The translations under genes and the position numbers were made by a program. From positions 62,001-126,000 of the forward strand of contig NZ_WTKP01000004.1 of assembly GCF_009793355.1 (NCBI RefSeq): DNA of 64,000 nt, written 5' to 3'. Positions 20,148-28,482 of the stretch are shown one piece after another. This DNA comes from Vreelandella zhuhanensis. Lineage in GTDB: Bacteria > Pseudomonadota > Gammaproteobacteria > Pseudomonadales > Halomonadaceae. Positions within the stretch are counted from its first letter, which is position 1; each line of letters opens with the position of its first letter. Under the pieces are notes generated by a model. The model had not been told where the DNA came from and searched no databases. It saw only the letters and a list, made by a program, of their open reading frames with translations.

Positions 20148-21196
20148 TCGCGACAGGCCTCGAGCCCGTCGGCCAAACTCTCGGCACCAGGTAAAGCTTG
20201 CGGCGGAGCGATGATTTCCAGGCGTGAGTCCTGACGCCAGGCGCTGCTTTGCATGTGCATGGCGCCCTCGGCACGGTTGAGAAGCTTCCAGCCATCGTGG
20301 GTATGCAGGATGCCCTTGATGCGTACCTCTCGAGGAAAGGCGCTGATTTGCGCGGTGAGCTGATCAAGATCGAAGCATTCCTCAGGGTGCCAACGCCAGC
20401 TCAGGCTGGTATAACCCAGGGCGCTGCCGGTCTCATGCTGAGGCTTGCCCAACGGGGGCGGCCTATCCACGACGGCGGCGAAAACGTCATCCAACATGGC
20501 GGGCGACGCAGGGACATGCAATGCCTGATGCGAGGCCGGCCTGGAAGGGCTTGGTACCGTCGAGGCATGGCGGTTTTTCAGCGGTTCGTTTTTCAACTGT
20601 TCGCTTTTCAACAACAAATCAATCGGCAAGGCGCCGTGAGGAGCCTCGATCAGCCATTTTTTCGGTGGCCAGTAGGCTTGCACCCGTTCACGAGCGGCCT
20701 GGCATTGCGCGGTACTGGCCTGGTCGGTCATGGTCAGCGCGACGGCATCGGCCATTTCCAGCTGGTCGCGGAAGGTCTCGTGTTCGCGCACCCGTTGTTC
20801 ATCGAGTCGGCGCGGGTCGAGGGTGGCGATGATATCCTGAACCTCCAGCACCTCGGCAAACGCCTCGCCGCGCAGCATATCGAGCAGCCCGGCAGGGTGG
20901 CCGAGCCCGGAAGGTTCGATGATCAAACGATCCGGGCGATGGCGGTGTAGCAGGTTAACCAGGGTAGCCTGCATCACGAACGCCAGCTGGCAGCACAGGC
21001 AGCCGCCGGGCAGTCCTTTGACGACTACATCGTCGCGTTCGGTGAACATGGCCTGATCGATACCGATCTGTCCGAATTCATTGACCAGCACTGCCCAGCG
21101 TTCATCCACAGGCTTGTGTTCGATCAGGCTGTGGATAAGCGTGCTCTTGCCACTCCCCAGAAAACCGGTGATCAAGTGAGCGGGTGTCTTCTTCAA
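20108..21196 (-). CDS. CobW/COG0523 family GTPase (metal chaperone)
   Basis: G3E-family GTPase that handles Zn, Co or other metals. From a TTG start at 21196 the protein has 362 residues: Walker A GFLGSGKST (11-19), the metal-binding CLCC (66-69) in GLPGGCLCCQ, IEPSGLGHPAGLL as Walker B region, then a linker rich in Ser/Pro/His and a CobW C-terminal domain (ISAFPREVRIKGILHTHDGW). The TTG is preferred because TGGAGG lies six bases upstream; the only in-frame ATG, at 21283, adds 29 unrelated residues and lies close to the divergent ilvD. The metal is not evident; no Zur-controlled neighbours are seen. Confidence 0.86.
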   Translation of the reverse strand: MKKTPAHLITGFLGSGKSTLIHSLIEHKPVDERWAVLVNEFGQIGIDQAMFTERDDVVVKGLPGGCLCCQLAFVMQATLVNLLHRHRPDRLIIEPSGLGHPAGLLDMLRGEAFAEVLEVQDIIATLDPRRLDEQRVREHETFRDQLEMADAVALTMTDQASTAQCQAARERVQAYWPPKKWLIEAPHGALPIDLLLKSEQLKNEPLKNRHASTVPSPSRPASHQALHVPASPAMLDDVFAAVVDRPPPLGKPQHETGSALGYTSLSWRWHPEECFDLDQLTAQISAFPREVRIKGILHTHDGWKLLNRAEGAMHMQSSAWRQDSRLEIIAPPQALPGAESLADGLEACRDHSASTGSGRANK

Positions 21197-21325
21197 AATT
21201 AGCCTCCAGTCATGTTCATAAAGCGTACCACTATTAGCGACGACTAGCCGCTGCCTCTTGCCAGCGCGCCTCCAAGCGGCCACCCTTTGCTTCAGCCACT
21301 ATTTCAACCCAACTGGAGCTCGCCC

Positions 21326-23032
21326 ATGAGCGATTCGCCTACAGATCCCCGTCGTCGACATTCCGCCCCGGTAGTGGATGGTGTCGGCAAAGCCGCCAGT
21401 CGCGCCATGTTGCGTGCGGTGGGCTTCAAGGATGAGGACTTCACCAAGCCCCAGGTAGGCATTGCTTCCACCTGGAGCAATCTTACGCCCTGCAACAGCC
21501 ATATCGATGAACTGGCAAGACAGGCGAGTGCCGGAGCCGATGCCGCCGGAGGCAAAGGAGTGATCTTCAACACCATCACCATATCCGATGGCATTGCCAA
21601 CGGCACGGAAGGCATGAAGTATTCGCTGGTGTCGCGGGAGGTGATCTGTGATTCCATCGAGACAGTGGCCGGCTGTGAAGGTTTCGATGGCCTGGTCGCC
21701 ATCGGCGGCTGCGACAAGAACATGCCGGGCTGCCTGATGGGTCTGGCACGACTTAACCGTCCTAGCGTGTTCGTCTATGGCGGCACCATCCTGCCCGGCA
21801 AGGGCCACACGGATATCGTCTCGGTATTCGAGGCAATGGGCGCTCACAGCCGCGGCGACCTCGACCTGATCGAACTCAAGCAGATAGAGGAAACGGCAAT
21901 TCCCGGTCCTGGCGCCTGCGGTGGCATGTATACCGCCAATACCATGGCCTCGGCGATCGAGGCATTGGGCATGAGCCTACCGGGAAGCTCAGCGCAAAAC
22001 GCTGTATCGCAAGCCAAGCACGACGACTGCCACGCCGCCGGGCAAGCGGTGCTGGCGCTGCTTGAACGTGACATCAAACCTTCCGACATCATGTCTCGCG
22101 AAGCCTTCGAAAATGCCGTCACCGTGGTGATTGCTCTGGGCGGCTCGACCAATGCGGTACTGCACCTGATCGCCATGGCCAATACCGTGGGGGTCGAACT
22201 CGATCTTGACGACTTCACCACCATCGGCAAACGCGTGCCGGTGCTCGCCGATCTGCGACCCAGCGGCCATTACATGATGAGCGAGCTGGTGGCGATTGGC
22301 GGCATTCAACCGCTGATGAAGATGCTGCTCGAAGCGGGCCTGCTACACGGCGACTGCCTGACGGTCACCGGCAAGACCCTGGCTGAAAACCTGGCCACAG
22401 TCGCCCCTTACCCCGACGACCAGACCATCATCGCGCCGCTTTCGGCACCCCTGAAAACCGAGAGTCACCTGCGTATTCTGTTCGGCAACCTGGCGCCAGA
22501 AGGGGCAGTGGCCAAGATCACCGGCAAGGAAGGTACACGCTTTTCCGGCACCGCCCGGGTCTTCAGTTCCGAAGAAGAGGCCCAGGCACGCATCAATGAC
22601 GGCACCGTGGTCGCGGGCGATGTGGTGGTGATTCGTTACGAAGGTCCCAAGGGTGGCCCGGGGATGCGCGAGATGCTAACGCCAACCTCCGCCATCATGG
22701 GTCGGGGGCTGGGCAGTGAGGTGGCGTTGATTACCGATGGGCGTTTTTCCGGCGGTAGCCACGGCTTCGTGGTCGGGCATATCTCGCCGGAGGCCTTCGA
22801 CGGCGGCCCCTTGGCTTTGGTGGAAGATGGCGACATGATCACCATCGATGCCAAGGTCAATACCATCGAGATCGACTTAAGCGACGAGCAAATGACCCGC
22901 CGCCGCGCGGCCTGGCAACAACCTGCGCCACGTTACACCCGCGGCGTGCTGGCCAAGTATGCCAAGACGGTAAGTTCGGCCTCGACCGGCGCGGTGACTG
23001 ATATTGCTGATGGTCCTGAACTCAAGAAATAA
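21326..23032 (+). CDS. ilvD: Dihydroxy-acid dehydratase
   Basis: Dehydrates 2,3-dihydroxy-isovalerate and -methylvalerate in valine, isoleucine and pantothenate synthesis. The 568-residue protein carries the three cysteines that bind the Fe-S cluster: Cys56 in TPCNSH, Cys129 in [10 protein letters not shown], and Cys198 in [11 protein letters not shown]. The PCN form and the length (about 50 residues shorter than E. coli IlvD) place it in the short, [2Fe-2S]-type branch found in actinobacteria, cyanobacteria and many proteobacteria. ATG 21326 follows GGAG with seven bases. A related sugar-acid dehydratase activity is possible but the IlvD blocks are well kept. Confidence 0.92.
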   Translation: MSDSPTDPRRRHSAPVVDGVGKAASRAMLRAVGFKDEDFTKPQVGIASTWSNLTPCNSHIDELARQASAGADAAGGKGVIFNTITISDGIANGTEGMKYSLVSREVICDSIETVAGCEGFDGLVAIGGCDKNMPGCLMGLARLNRPSVFVYGGTILPGKGHTDIVSVFEAMGAHSRGDLDLIELKQIEETAIPGPGACGGMYTANTMASAIEALGMSLPGSSAQNAVSQAKHDDCHAAGQAVLALLERDIKPSDIMSREAFENAVTVVIALGGSTNAVLHLIAMANTVGVELDLDDFTTIGKRVPVLADLRPSGHYMMSELVAIGGIQPLMKMLLEAGLLHGDCLTVTGKTLAENLATVAPYPDDQTIIAPLSAPLKTESHLRILFGNLAPEGAVAKITGKEGTRFSGTARVFSSEEEAQARINDGTVVAGDVVVIRYEGPKGGPGMREMLTPTSAIMGRGLGSEVALITDGRFSGGSHGFVVGHISPEAFDGGPLALVEDGDMITIDAKVNTIEIDLSDEQMTRRRAAWQQPAPRYTRGVLAKYAKTVSSASTGAVTDIADGPELKK

Positions 23033-23212
23033 GCACAGCGACTGACGGGGCGGGCTTGCCTGGCCCCGGGTCGTGGTGTTCATCAAGGATATCGACGGCT
23101 AGTGGATCGGGGTCGTATCGGCCGACCGGCTCTCTACCTTGGGCGATTGAGCTCAAGTCCGAGTTCGTCAGGAAGGTGTGGTACCCTCCCGCTAGATCGA
23201 AAGGGAGTCACT

Positions 23213-24259
23213 ATGGCCAAGGATTCGCACCCTATCTCTGGCGCGACCGCAAACGACGTCTCACTTCGAGACAAGGTCGCGTTCCTGTCGAGTCCCCGGG
23301 CTTACCCCGGTTTCGAGGGCGAGGTCGATGTCAAGGAGACCCACATGGCCTGGGTCTTTCTGACAAAGGATCGGGTCTACAAGCTCAAGAAGCCTGTCGA
23401 GTACAATCATCGCGACTGTCATGTCCTGCGCGACCGCGAGTTTCTTTGCCACGAGGAGGTTCGTCTCAACCGTCGCCTGGCACCGGAGGTTTACTTGGGC
23501 GTGGCATCGCTGGGGCTGAATTCCGAGGGTCGGCTCAAGATCAATGGCGAGGGAGAGGTTGTCGACTGGCTGGTAGTGATGAGGCGACTGCCCGAGCATC
23601 TCATGCTGGATGTGGCGCTGTCGCAGGGTACCGTCACCAGGGCCCGGGCCACCCGGGTCGCCGAGCGGCTCTCCGTTTTCTATCAGGGCCTCGAGCCGGT
23701 CGAGATATCGATAGAAACCTACTTGGATCATTTCAAGCGCGAGCTCGACAGAAGCCGAGAAGTCATCGCTGATACGCGATTCTCGGTGACAAGGAATGGG
23801 GTGGCGCCGGTCATCAACCGCCTCGATCGCCTGCTCGCCGAAGAGCCTGACCTGCTGGGGGAGCGCGCGCATCAGGGGCGGATCGTCGAGGGACATGGTG
23901 ATTTGCGCCCCGAGCATGTCTGCCTCACCGAGCCTCCCGTTGTCATCGATTGCCTCGAATTCAGCCGTCCTCTGCGGCTGGTGGATCCCTTCGACGAATT
24001 GAGCTTCCTGGGCCTCGAGTGCGACCGACTCGGGACAGCCTGGATTGGCAAGCTATTGGTCAACGACTGCGCCCGGACACTCGATGATCGGCCAGACAGG
24101 CGGTTGCTGGCCTTCTATAAGGCGTATCGTGCCTGTCTCAGAGCGCGCCTGTCGCTCGCTCACCTGCTCGAGCCAGATCCGCGCACCCCGGAAAAATGGG
24201 AACCGCAGGCCAGGGAATACCTGGCCTTGGGGCAGCAGGCCTGTCGTGAACTGGACTAG
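23213..24259 (+). CDS. Aminoglycoside-phosphotransferase-like kinase (COG2187 type)
   Basis: A 348-residue protein kinase-like fold enzyme. It has a nucleotide-binding lysine in VYKLKK (55-60), the catalytic loop HGDLRPEHVCL (228-238) and the metal-binding VIDCLEFS (244-251). These are the landmarks of the COG2187 group, often fused to a P-loop kinase (COG0645); here only the first module is present and the P-loop half is absent. ATG 23213 follows GGGAG by five bases. Substrate unknown; antibiotic resistance is not implied. In other bacteria this group travels with phosphoribosyltransferase, erythromycin-esterase and PRPP-synthase genes, all present nearby. Convergent with prs. Confidence 0.78.
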   Translation: MAKDSHPISGATANDVSLRDKVAFLSSPRAYPGFEGEVDVKETHMAWVFLTKDRVYKLKKPVEYNHRDCHVLRDREFLCHEEVRLNRRLAPEVYLGVASLGLNSEGRLKINGEGEVVDWLVVMRRLPEHLMLDVALSQGTVTRARATRVAERLSVFYQGLEPVEISIETYLDHFKRELDRSREVIADTRFSVTRNGVAPVINRLDRLLAEEPDLLGERAHQGRIVEGHGDLRPEHVCLTEPPVVIDCLEFSRPLRLVDPFDELSFLGLECDRLGTAWIGKLLVNDCARTLDDRPDRRLLAFYKAYRACLRARLSLAHLLEPDPRTPEKWEPQAREYLALGQQACRELD

Positions 24260-24309
24260 CAAAAAACCTGCCTGAATCCCCTGCCATTGGGGTGGGATAG
24301 TTACCGCCG

Positions 24310-25287
24310 TTACGCCGGACCCCCGAGCAGTTCGGTGAGTGAGCCATTCTCATGGGCGCGGCGGATTGCCTCGGCAAAGAGCGGGGCGGCGCTGACCACC
24401 TCGAGGTGTTGGCTGGCTACCTCGGCATCGAGGCGGGTTGGCGGGACGGTATCGGTAACGATAAGCTTACTCAGTTGGGGGTCGCTGACCACCCGGTCGG
24501 CATCGCCGACGAACAGGCCGTGGGCCGCCAGCCCGTATACCACCTTTGCTCCTCGGTCCAGGCATGCCTGGGCGGCGCGCAGCAGGGTACCTCCCGAACT
24601 GATCAAGTCATCCACGACCAGCACGGTGGCGCCTTCGACCCCACCGGTCAGCAGGGTGCCGCTGACCTTGCCCTCGCTGCGACGTTTCTCCATGTAGGCT
24701 GCACCGATCTCGCGATCCAGCATGGGCTCGAGCATTTCCCTGAAGCCCTGCGCCCGCTTCACGCCGCCCGGGTCGGGGGATGCCACTACCACCGGCCCGT
24801 CGCCACAGCGCTCGCGCATGTAATCGGCGAACAGACGACGCGTGTCGAGGGTGTGAGTGGGGCAGCGGAAGGCATTCTGGAAGGCCGCGGGATTGTGGAC
24901 GTCGAGCGTCATGACGGCGTCGATGCCCATGGCTTCGAGAAGCATGGCGAGATAGCGAGAGGAAAGCGGGTCGCGTGACTTGGTCCGGCGGTCCTTGCGT
25001 GCATAGGCCATGTAGGGGATCACCGCGGTAACCCGCTGGGCGCCCGCGTCGCGGACGGCGCCCAGGAAGAACAGTAGCCGGCAAAGCCGCTCGTTGACCC
25101 CTTGCTCCGGGTCGCCATTGAGGCTCTGCAGCACATAGACGTCCTCGCCACGCACGCTTTCCAGCGGTCGCGCCTTGTGCTCGCCGTCCTTGAAGTCGCG
25201 CTCTTCGTGTTCGGCAAGCGAGATGCCCAGTGCCTGCGCCACTTTTTCGCCAAAAGGTCTACTGGCGTTGAGAGAAAATAGTTTCAT
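24310..25287 (-). CDS. prs: Ribose-phosphate pyrophosphokinase, divergent type
   Basis: Makes PRPP from ribose 5-phosphate and ATP. The 325-residue protein has the RKDRRTKSRDPLSSRYLA catalytic segment, TLDVHNPAAFQNAF (where housekeeping enzymes have DLHAxQIQGFF), and the PRPP loop VLVVDDLISSGGTL. The HNPAAFQ form marks a divergent PRPP synthase branch, so this is probably a second enzyme with a special role rather than the housekeeping copy, which usually sits beside ispE. ATG 25287 begins the conserved MKLFSLN; its ribosome site is poor (AAGG only one base before), and ATG 25299 is an alternative. Confidence 0.85.
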   Translation of the reverse strand: MKLFSLNASRPFGEKVAQALGISLAEHEERDFKDGEHKARPLESVRGEDVYVLQSLNGDPEQGVNERLCRLLFFLGAVRDAGAQRVTAVIPYMAYARKDRRTKSRDPLSSRYLAMLLEAMGIDAVMTLDVHNPAAFQNAFRCPTHTLDTRRLFADYMRERCGDGPVVVASPDPGGVKRAQGFREMLEPMLDREIGAAYMEKRRSEGKVSGTLLTGGVEGATVLVVDDLISSGGTLLRAAQACLDRGAKVVYGLAAHGLFVGDADRVVSDPQLSKLIVTDTVPPTRLDAEVASQHLEVVSAAPLFAEAIRRAHENGSLTELLGGPA

Positions 25288-25403
25288 ACCTTCCAGCATA
25301 GACGCTGGCACAAGGATTTGACGAGGCTGAAGGTGAATTTTCGTCGTTGGGTATGAAATTCGCTCCCTGAGATGAACCAGGATATGACCTGTCACGACGT
25401 ACC

Positions 25404-25736
25404 ATTCCCCTGCCGGTTGCCCCCTTCTGGCCCGGCGATAAGGCCCAGCATCGCGCGTTTCGGGAAGTCGCCGGCAACCTGCGTGTCACTTTGACCCAGT
25501 TCGAGGAGCTGGAAGCCTTTGCCCGCTTTGTCGCCCGTCTGGATGACGTCACCCGGGCGCGCCTGAGCCGGGGCGCTGCGGTCCGGGCGGCATTGCGCCA
25601 GCCCGAGCGCGATCCGCCCCCCGCGCTGTCTGCGGCGTTGTTGCGCAGCCATATCTTTGCCAGTGTCTTTCGTGCCTTGGCGGAGGCCATGGTCACCGAA
25701 AATGCTGCGCAGGACTTGATCCCAAGGGCGCGGTAA
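25404..25736 (+). pseudogene. Fused relic of F-type ATPase alpha and gamma subunit genes
   Basis: The open frame reads, from about 25437, [32 protein letters not shown] and [20 protein letters not shown], which is the C-terminal domain of an F1 alpha subunit. It then jumps directly into [18 protein letters not shown] and [14 protein letters not shown], which matches the C-terminal helix of a gamma subunit (compare LLRR...VVENLASEQAAR in E. coli AtpG). The rest of both genes is missing. Alpha followed by gamma, with a [11 protein letters not shown] style alpha end, suggests the alternative N-ATPase operon, whose last genes are atpA-atpG. There is no start codon with a ribosome site; the only in-frame start is TTG 25491. 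Confidence 0.75.
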
Positions 25737-25763
25737 TTGAGGGGGCGGGCTTGCTCATCTCCC

Positions 25764-26066
25764 CTAAAGCACTACCTCAAAACCTTCGAATACCGGCGGG
25801 CCGAGATACACACCACTGGCGGCTTTGGCATTGGCATGGGCCTTGCGGAAGGATTCCGACTTGGTCCAGTCGATGAAAGCGGTTTCCGATTCCCAGATGC
25901 TATGTGAGGCAAACAGGGTGTGGTCTTCGTGGCTCGGTCCCTGCAACAGCTGGAAGCTCTTGAAACCCGGCACTTCATTCAGGTGTGAATCCCGGTTGCG
26001 CCAGATCTCGATGAATTCCTCTTCACGGCCGGGCGCAATACGAAAGCGATTCATGGCAATATACAT
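25764..26066 (-). CDS. Antibiotic biosynthesis monooxygenase (ABM) domain protein, HmoA/IsdG-like
   Basis: A 100-residue ferredoxin-like-fold protein of the ABM family. It shows MYIAMNRFRIAPGREEEFIEIW at the N-terminus, PGFKSFQLLQGP and the central SIWESETAFIDWTKSESFRKAH, with the W/H positions used by heme-degrading relatives (HmoA, IsdG). A role in heme breakdown or quinone oxidation is possible; no iron-uptake genes adjoin. The ATG at 26066 is preferred to the in-frame TTG two codons earlier. Single gene, 27 bp from the ATPase relic on the other strand. Confidence 0.8.
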   Translation of the reverse strand: MYIAMNRFRIAPGREEEFIEIWRNRDSHLNEVPGFKSFQLLQGPSHEDHTLFASHSIWESETAFIDWTKSESFRKAHANAKAASGVYLGPPVFEGFEVVL

Positions 26067-26163
26067 AAGCAAGGTCTCTTCTGGATGGGTGAGTGTCGCT
26101 AAAGAGTGGGCTTTTCTTTTAGGCTCTTCAAGTCAGGCGCTTCAAGGCTTCCGGTTTCTCTTT

Positions 26164-26436
26164 CTATTCGGCGGAGCAAGCCTCGGGTGGCCAAGGCCAA
26201 GTATCGGCCCACAGACGTTTCTGTGTGGGTGTCTTGCGCTTGAGCTGGTATTCGGCGCGGCTAGCGCTGCTACGGCAAGCAAAAGGTTGCACGCCCAGAA
26301 TCGCGCTGGGCGGGTTGGCCCGGGTGTAACGCGCGCCCTTTCCAGCTTGATGCGCGGCATAGCGCCTGAGCACATCGTTGGTGATGCCAGCGTAGGTATT
26401 GCCGCCTCGGCATTCCAGCAAGTAAAGATACCACAT
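26164..26436 (-). CDS. GIY-YIG nuclease-family protein (YhbQ-like)
   Basis: A 90-residue protein with a single GIY-YIG fold: YLYLLECRGGNTYAGITNDVLRRYAAHQ contains the Y...YAG version of the motif and the conserved Arg, and GKGARYTR follows as in UPF0213/YhbQ proteins. E. coli YhbQ has weak DNA-cleaving activity and a suggested repair role. The C-terminus after KRKTPTQKRLW is short and contains Trp/Pro repeats. It starts 78 bp from, and divergent to, recQ, which fits a DNA-related context but does not prove one. Confidence 0.85.
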   Translation of the reverse strand: MWYLYLLECRGGNTYAGITNDVLRRYAAHQAGKGARYTRANPPSAILGVQPFACRSSASRAEYQLKRKTPTQKRLWADTWPWPPEACSAE

Positions 26437-26514
26437 CGAAAAATGCCTTCTTATGCCGTTTAGGGTAAATCAAGCCTGCCCCTGAGCGAGCATGCCATAT
26501 GTCAGGAAACTATC

Positions 26515-28482
26515 ATGATCGAGCGCACTCTCCAGCAAGTTTTCGGCTACGACGATTTTCGTCTCGGCCAGCGCCCGGTGATCGAGGCGGTGGTGGCGGG
26601 TCGTTCGGCCGCGGCCATCTTTCCCACCGGGTCCGGCAAGTCGCTGTGCTACCAGTTACCCGCCCTGCACCTGCCTCACCTGACGCTGGTGATTTCGCCG
26701 CTGCTGGCGCTGATGCAGGATCAACTGGCGTTTCTAGAGCGCCACGGCATTCAGGCGGCGAGTATCGATTCCGCCCAGAGCCGCGAAGAGACCTCCGCGG
26801 TGATGAACGGTGTGGAGCGCGGCGATATCCGCATTCTGATGATTTCGGTGGAACGCCTCAAGAACGAGCGGTTTCGCGCCTTTATCTGCCGAGTGCCGAT
26901 TTCGCTGATGGTGGTCGACGAAGCACACTGCATCTCTGAATGGGGGCACAACTTTCGTCCCGACTATCTCAAACTCCCCGACTACCAGCGTGAATTCGCC
27001 ATCCCCCAGGCACTATTGCTGACGGCCACCGCCACGCCAAGGGTGATCGAGGATATGCGCAACCGCTTCGCCATCGCGGCTGATGACGTGACCGCCACCG
27101 GTTTCTACCGCCCCAATCTGGCTCTGGAAGTAGCCCCGGCACCGGCCAATGCTCGGCCTCGCGCCCTGGTCGAATGGCTGCAGCCCAGGCTGGCCGATGG
27201 ACCCGCCCCCACCATTGTTTACGTGACCCTGCAGCAGAGCGCCGAACGCCTAGCGGCTTACCTGAGCAAGGCGGGCATTCAGGCGACGGCTTATCACGCG
27301 GGGCTTAAAAGCGAGACCCGCCAAGCCATCCAGCAGGATTTCATGCAGGGTCGCTGCCATTGCATCGTGGCGACCATCGCCTTCGGCATGGGCATCGACA
27401 AGGCCGACATCCGCCATGTGGTGCATTTCGACCTGCCCAAGTCGATCGAGAACTACAGCCAGGAGATCGGCCGGGCCGGTCGCGACGGCAAACCTTCGAC
27501 CTGCCTGATGCTGGCCGGTCGCGATACCCTAGGTGTGCTGGAAACCTTCGTTTACGGCGATACCCCGGAGTATCACGCCATTCGTCGCCTGATCGACGAA
27601 CTCCAAGCCGCAGGGCCGCGCTGGGAGCTTCTGCTCACACCCCTATCGCAACACACCAATATCCGCCCGCTGCCCCTCAAGACCCTGCTGGTGCAGCTGG
27701 AACTGCGCGACATCATCGAACCTCACCACGCTTATTTCGCCGACTATCGTTTCAAGTTGCTGGGCGACGCCGATGCCCTGGTGGCGCGTTTCCAGGGCGA
27801 GCGCCGGGCGTTCGTTCAGGCGATTCTCGATGCCTCGAAGCGTGCCCGCACCTGGTATGAACTGGATTTTTCCAGCCTGGAAATACTTGGCCGGGAGCGT
27901 GGCCTGGATACCGCCAGGCCACGCGTACTTACCGCTCTGGATTACTTCGTCGAGAAGGGCTGGCTTGAGCTACAGAGCCGCCAGTTGACCGAGGTCTATG
28001 CGGTATTGAAAACAGACATCGACGCCGAAGCACTCGGCCAGGAACTGCACGGCTATTTTCACGACAAGGAAGCCGCGGAAATCACCCGGTTGCACGCCAT
28101 GCTGGCGCTGTTCGAAAGTGATAGCTGCCTCAGCCGCCGCCTGGCCGAGTGGTTCGGTGACGACCGCGCCCCGATGCACTGCGGTCATTGCTCAGCCTGT
28201 CGTGGCCGGCCCGCGCACTTGCCTGCCGAGGCGCCTTCAGCGGCGCTGGAAGCTCAACAGCTTACCGCGCTACTCAGTGAGTTTCGCATTCAGCTTGAAC
28301 AGCGCGGCGATAGCCATCCCGCCACGCCGGATCTGCTGGCCCGCTTTCTATGCGGGATCACCACGCCGCTGTTCACCCGCATGAAAGCCAGACAGTTACC
28401 CGGCTTCGCCGCCCTGGAAGGCCATTCCTACGCTGACGTTCGCCGCCAGCTTGCTCAGGCATTATCCAGCGGCGTTCAGTAG
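26515..28482 (+). CDS. recQ: RecQ-family ATP-dependent DNA helicase
   Basis: 3'-5' DNA helicase of 655 residues. Motif I FPTGSGKS (36-43), motif II DEAH (135-138), motif VI QEIGRAGRDG, then a RecQ-C-terminal winged-helix region and a Cys cluster MHCGHCSACRG that resembles the RecQ zinc site but is displaced towards the C-terminus. A canonical HRDC domain is not evident, and the zinc site follows the winged-helix-like part instead of preceding it, so this is a divergent RecQ (RecQ-like, COG0514), probably in addition to a standard RecQ. ATG 26515 follows AGGAAA. Its 3' end overlaps the convergent esterase gene by 7 bp. Confidence 0.88.
   Translation: MIERTLQQVFGYDDFRLGQRPVIEAVVAGRSAAAIFPTGSGKSLCYQLPALHLPHLTLVISPLLALMQDQLAFLERHGIQAASIDSAQSREETSAVMNGVERGDIRILMISVERLKNERFRAFICRVPISLMVVDEAHCISEWGHNFRPDYLKLPDYQREFAIPQALLLTATATPRVIEDMRNRFAIAADDVTATGFYRPNLALEVAPAPANARPRALVEWLQPRLADGPAPTIVYVTLQQSAERLAAYLSKAGIQATAYHAGLKSETRQAIQQDFMQGRCHCIVATIAFGMGIDKADIRHVVHFDLPKSIENYSQEIGRAGRDGKPSTCLMLAGRDTLGVLETFVYGDTPEYHAIRRLIDELQAAGPRWELLLTPLSQHTNIRPLPLKTLLVQLELRDIIEPHHAYFADYRFKLLGDADALVARFQGERRAFVQAILDASKRARTWYELDFSSLEILGRERGLDTARPRVLTALDYFVEKGWLELQSRQLTEVYAVLKTDIDAEALGQELHGYFHDKEAAEITRLHAMLALFESDSCLSRRLAEWFGDDRAPMHCGHCSACRGRPAHLPAEAPSAALEAQQLTALLSEFRIQLEQRGDSHPATPDLLARFLCGITTPLFTRMKARQLPGFAALEGHSYADVRRQLAQALSSGVQ

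Noticed and set aside
23053..23077. Short GC-rich inverted repeat after ilvD
   Set aside because: Only about six pairs and no T-run; not strong enough to call a terminator.
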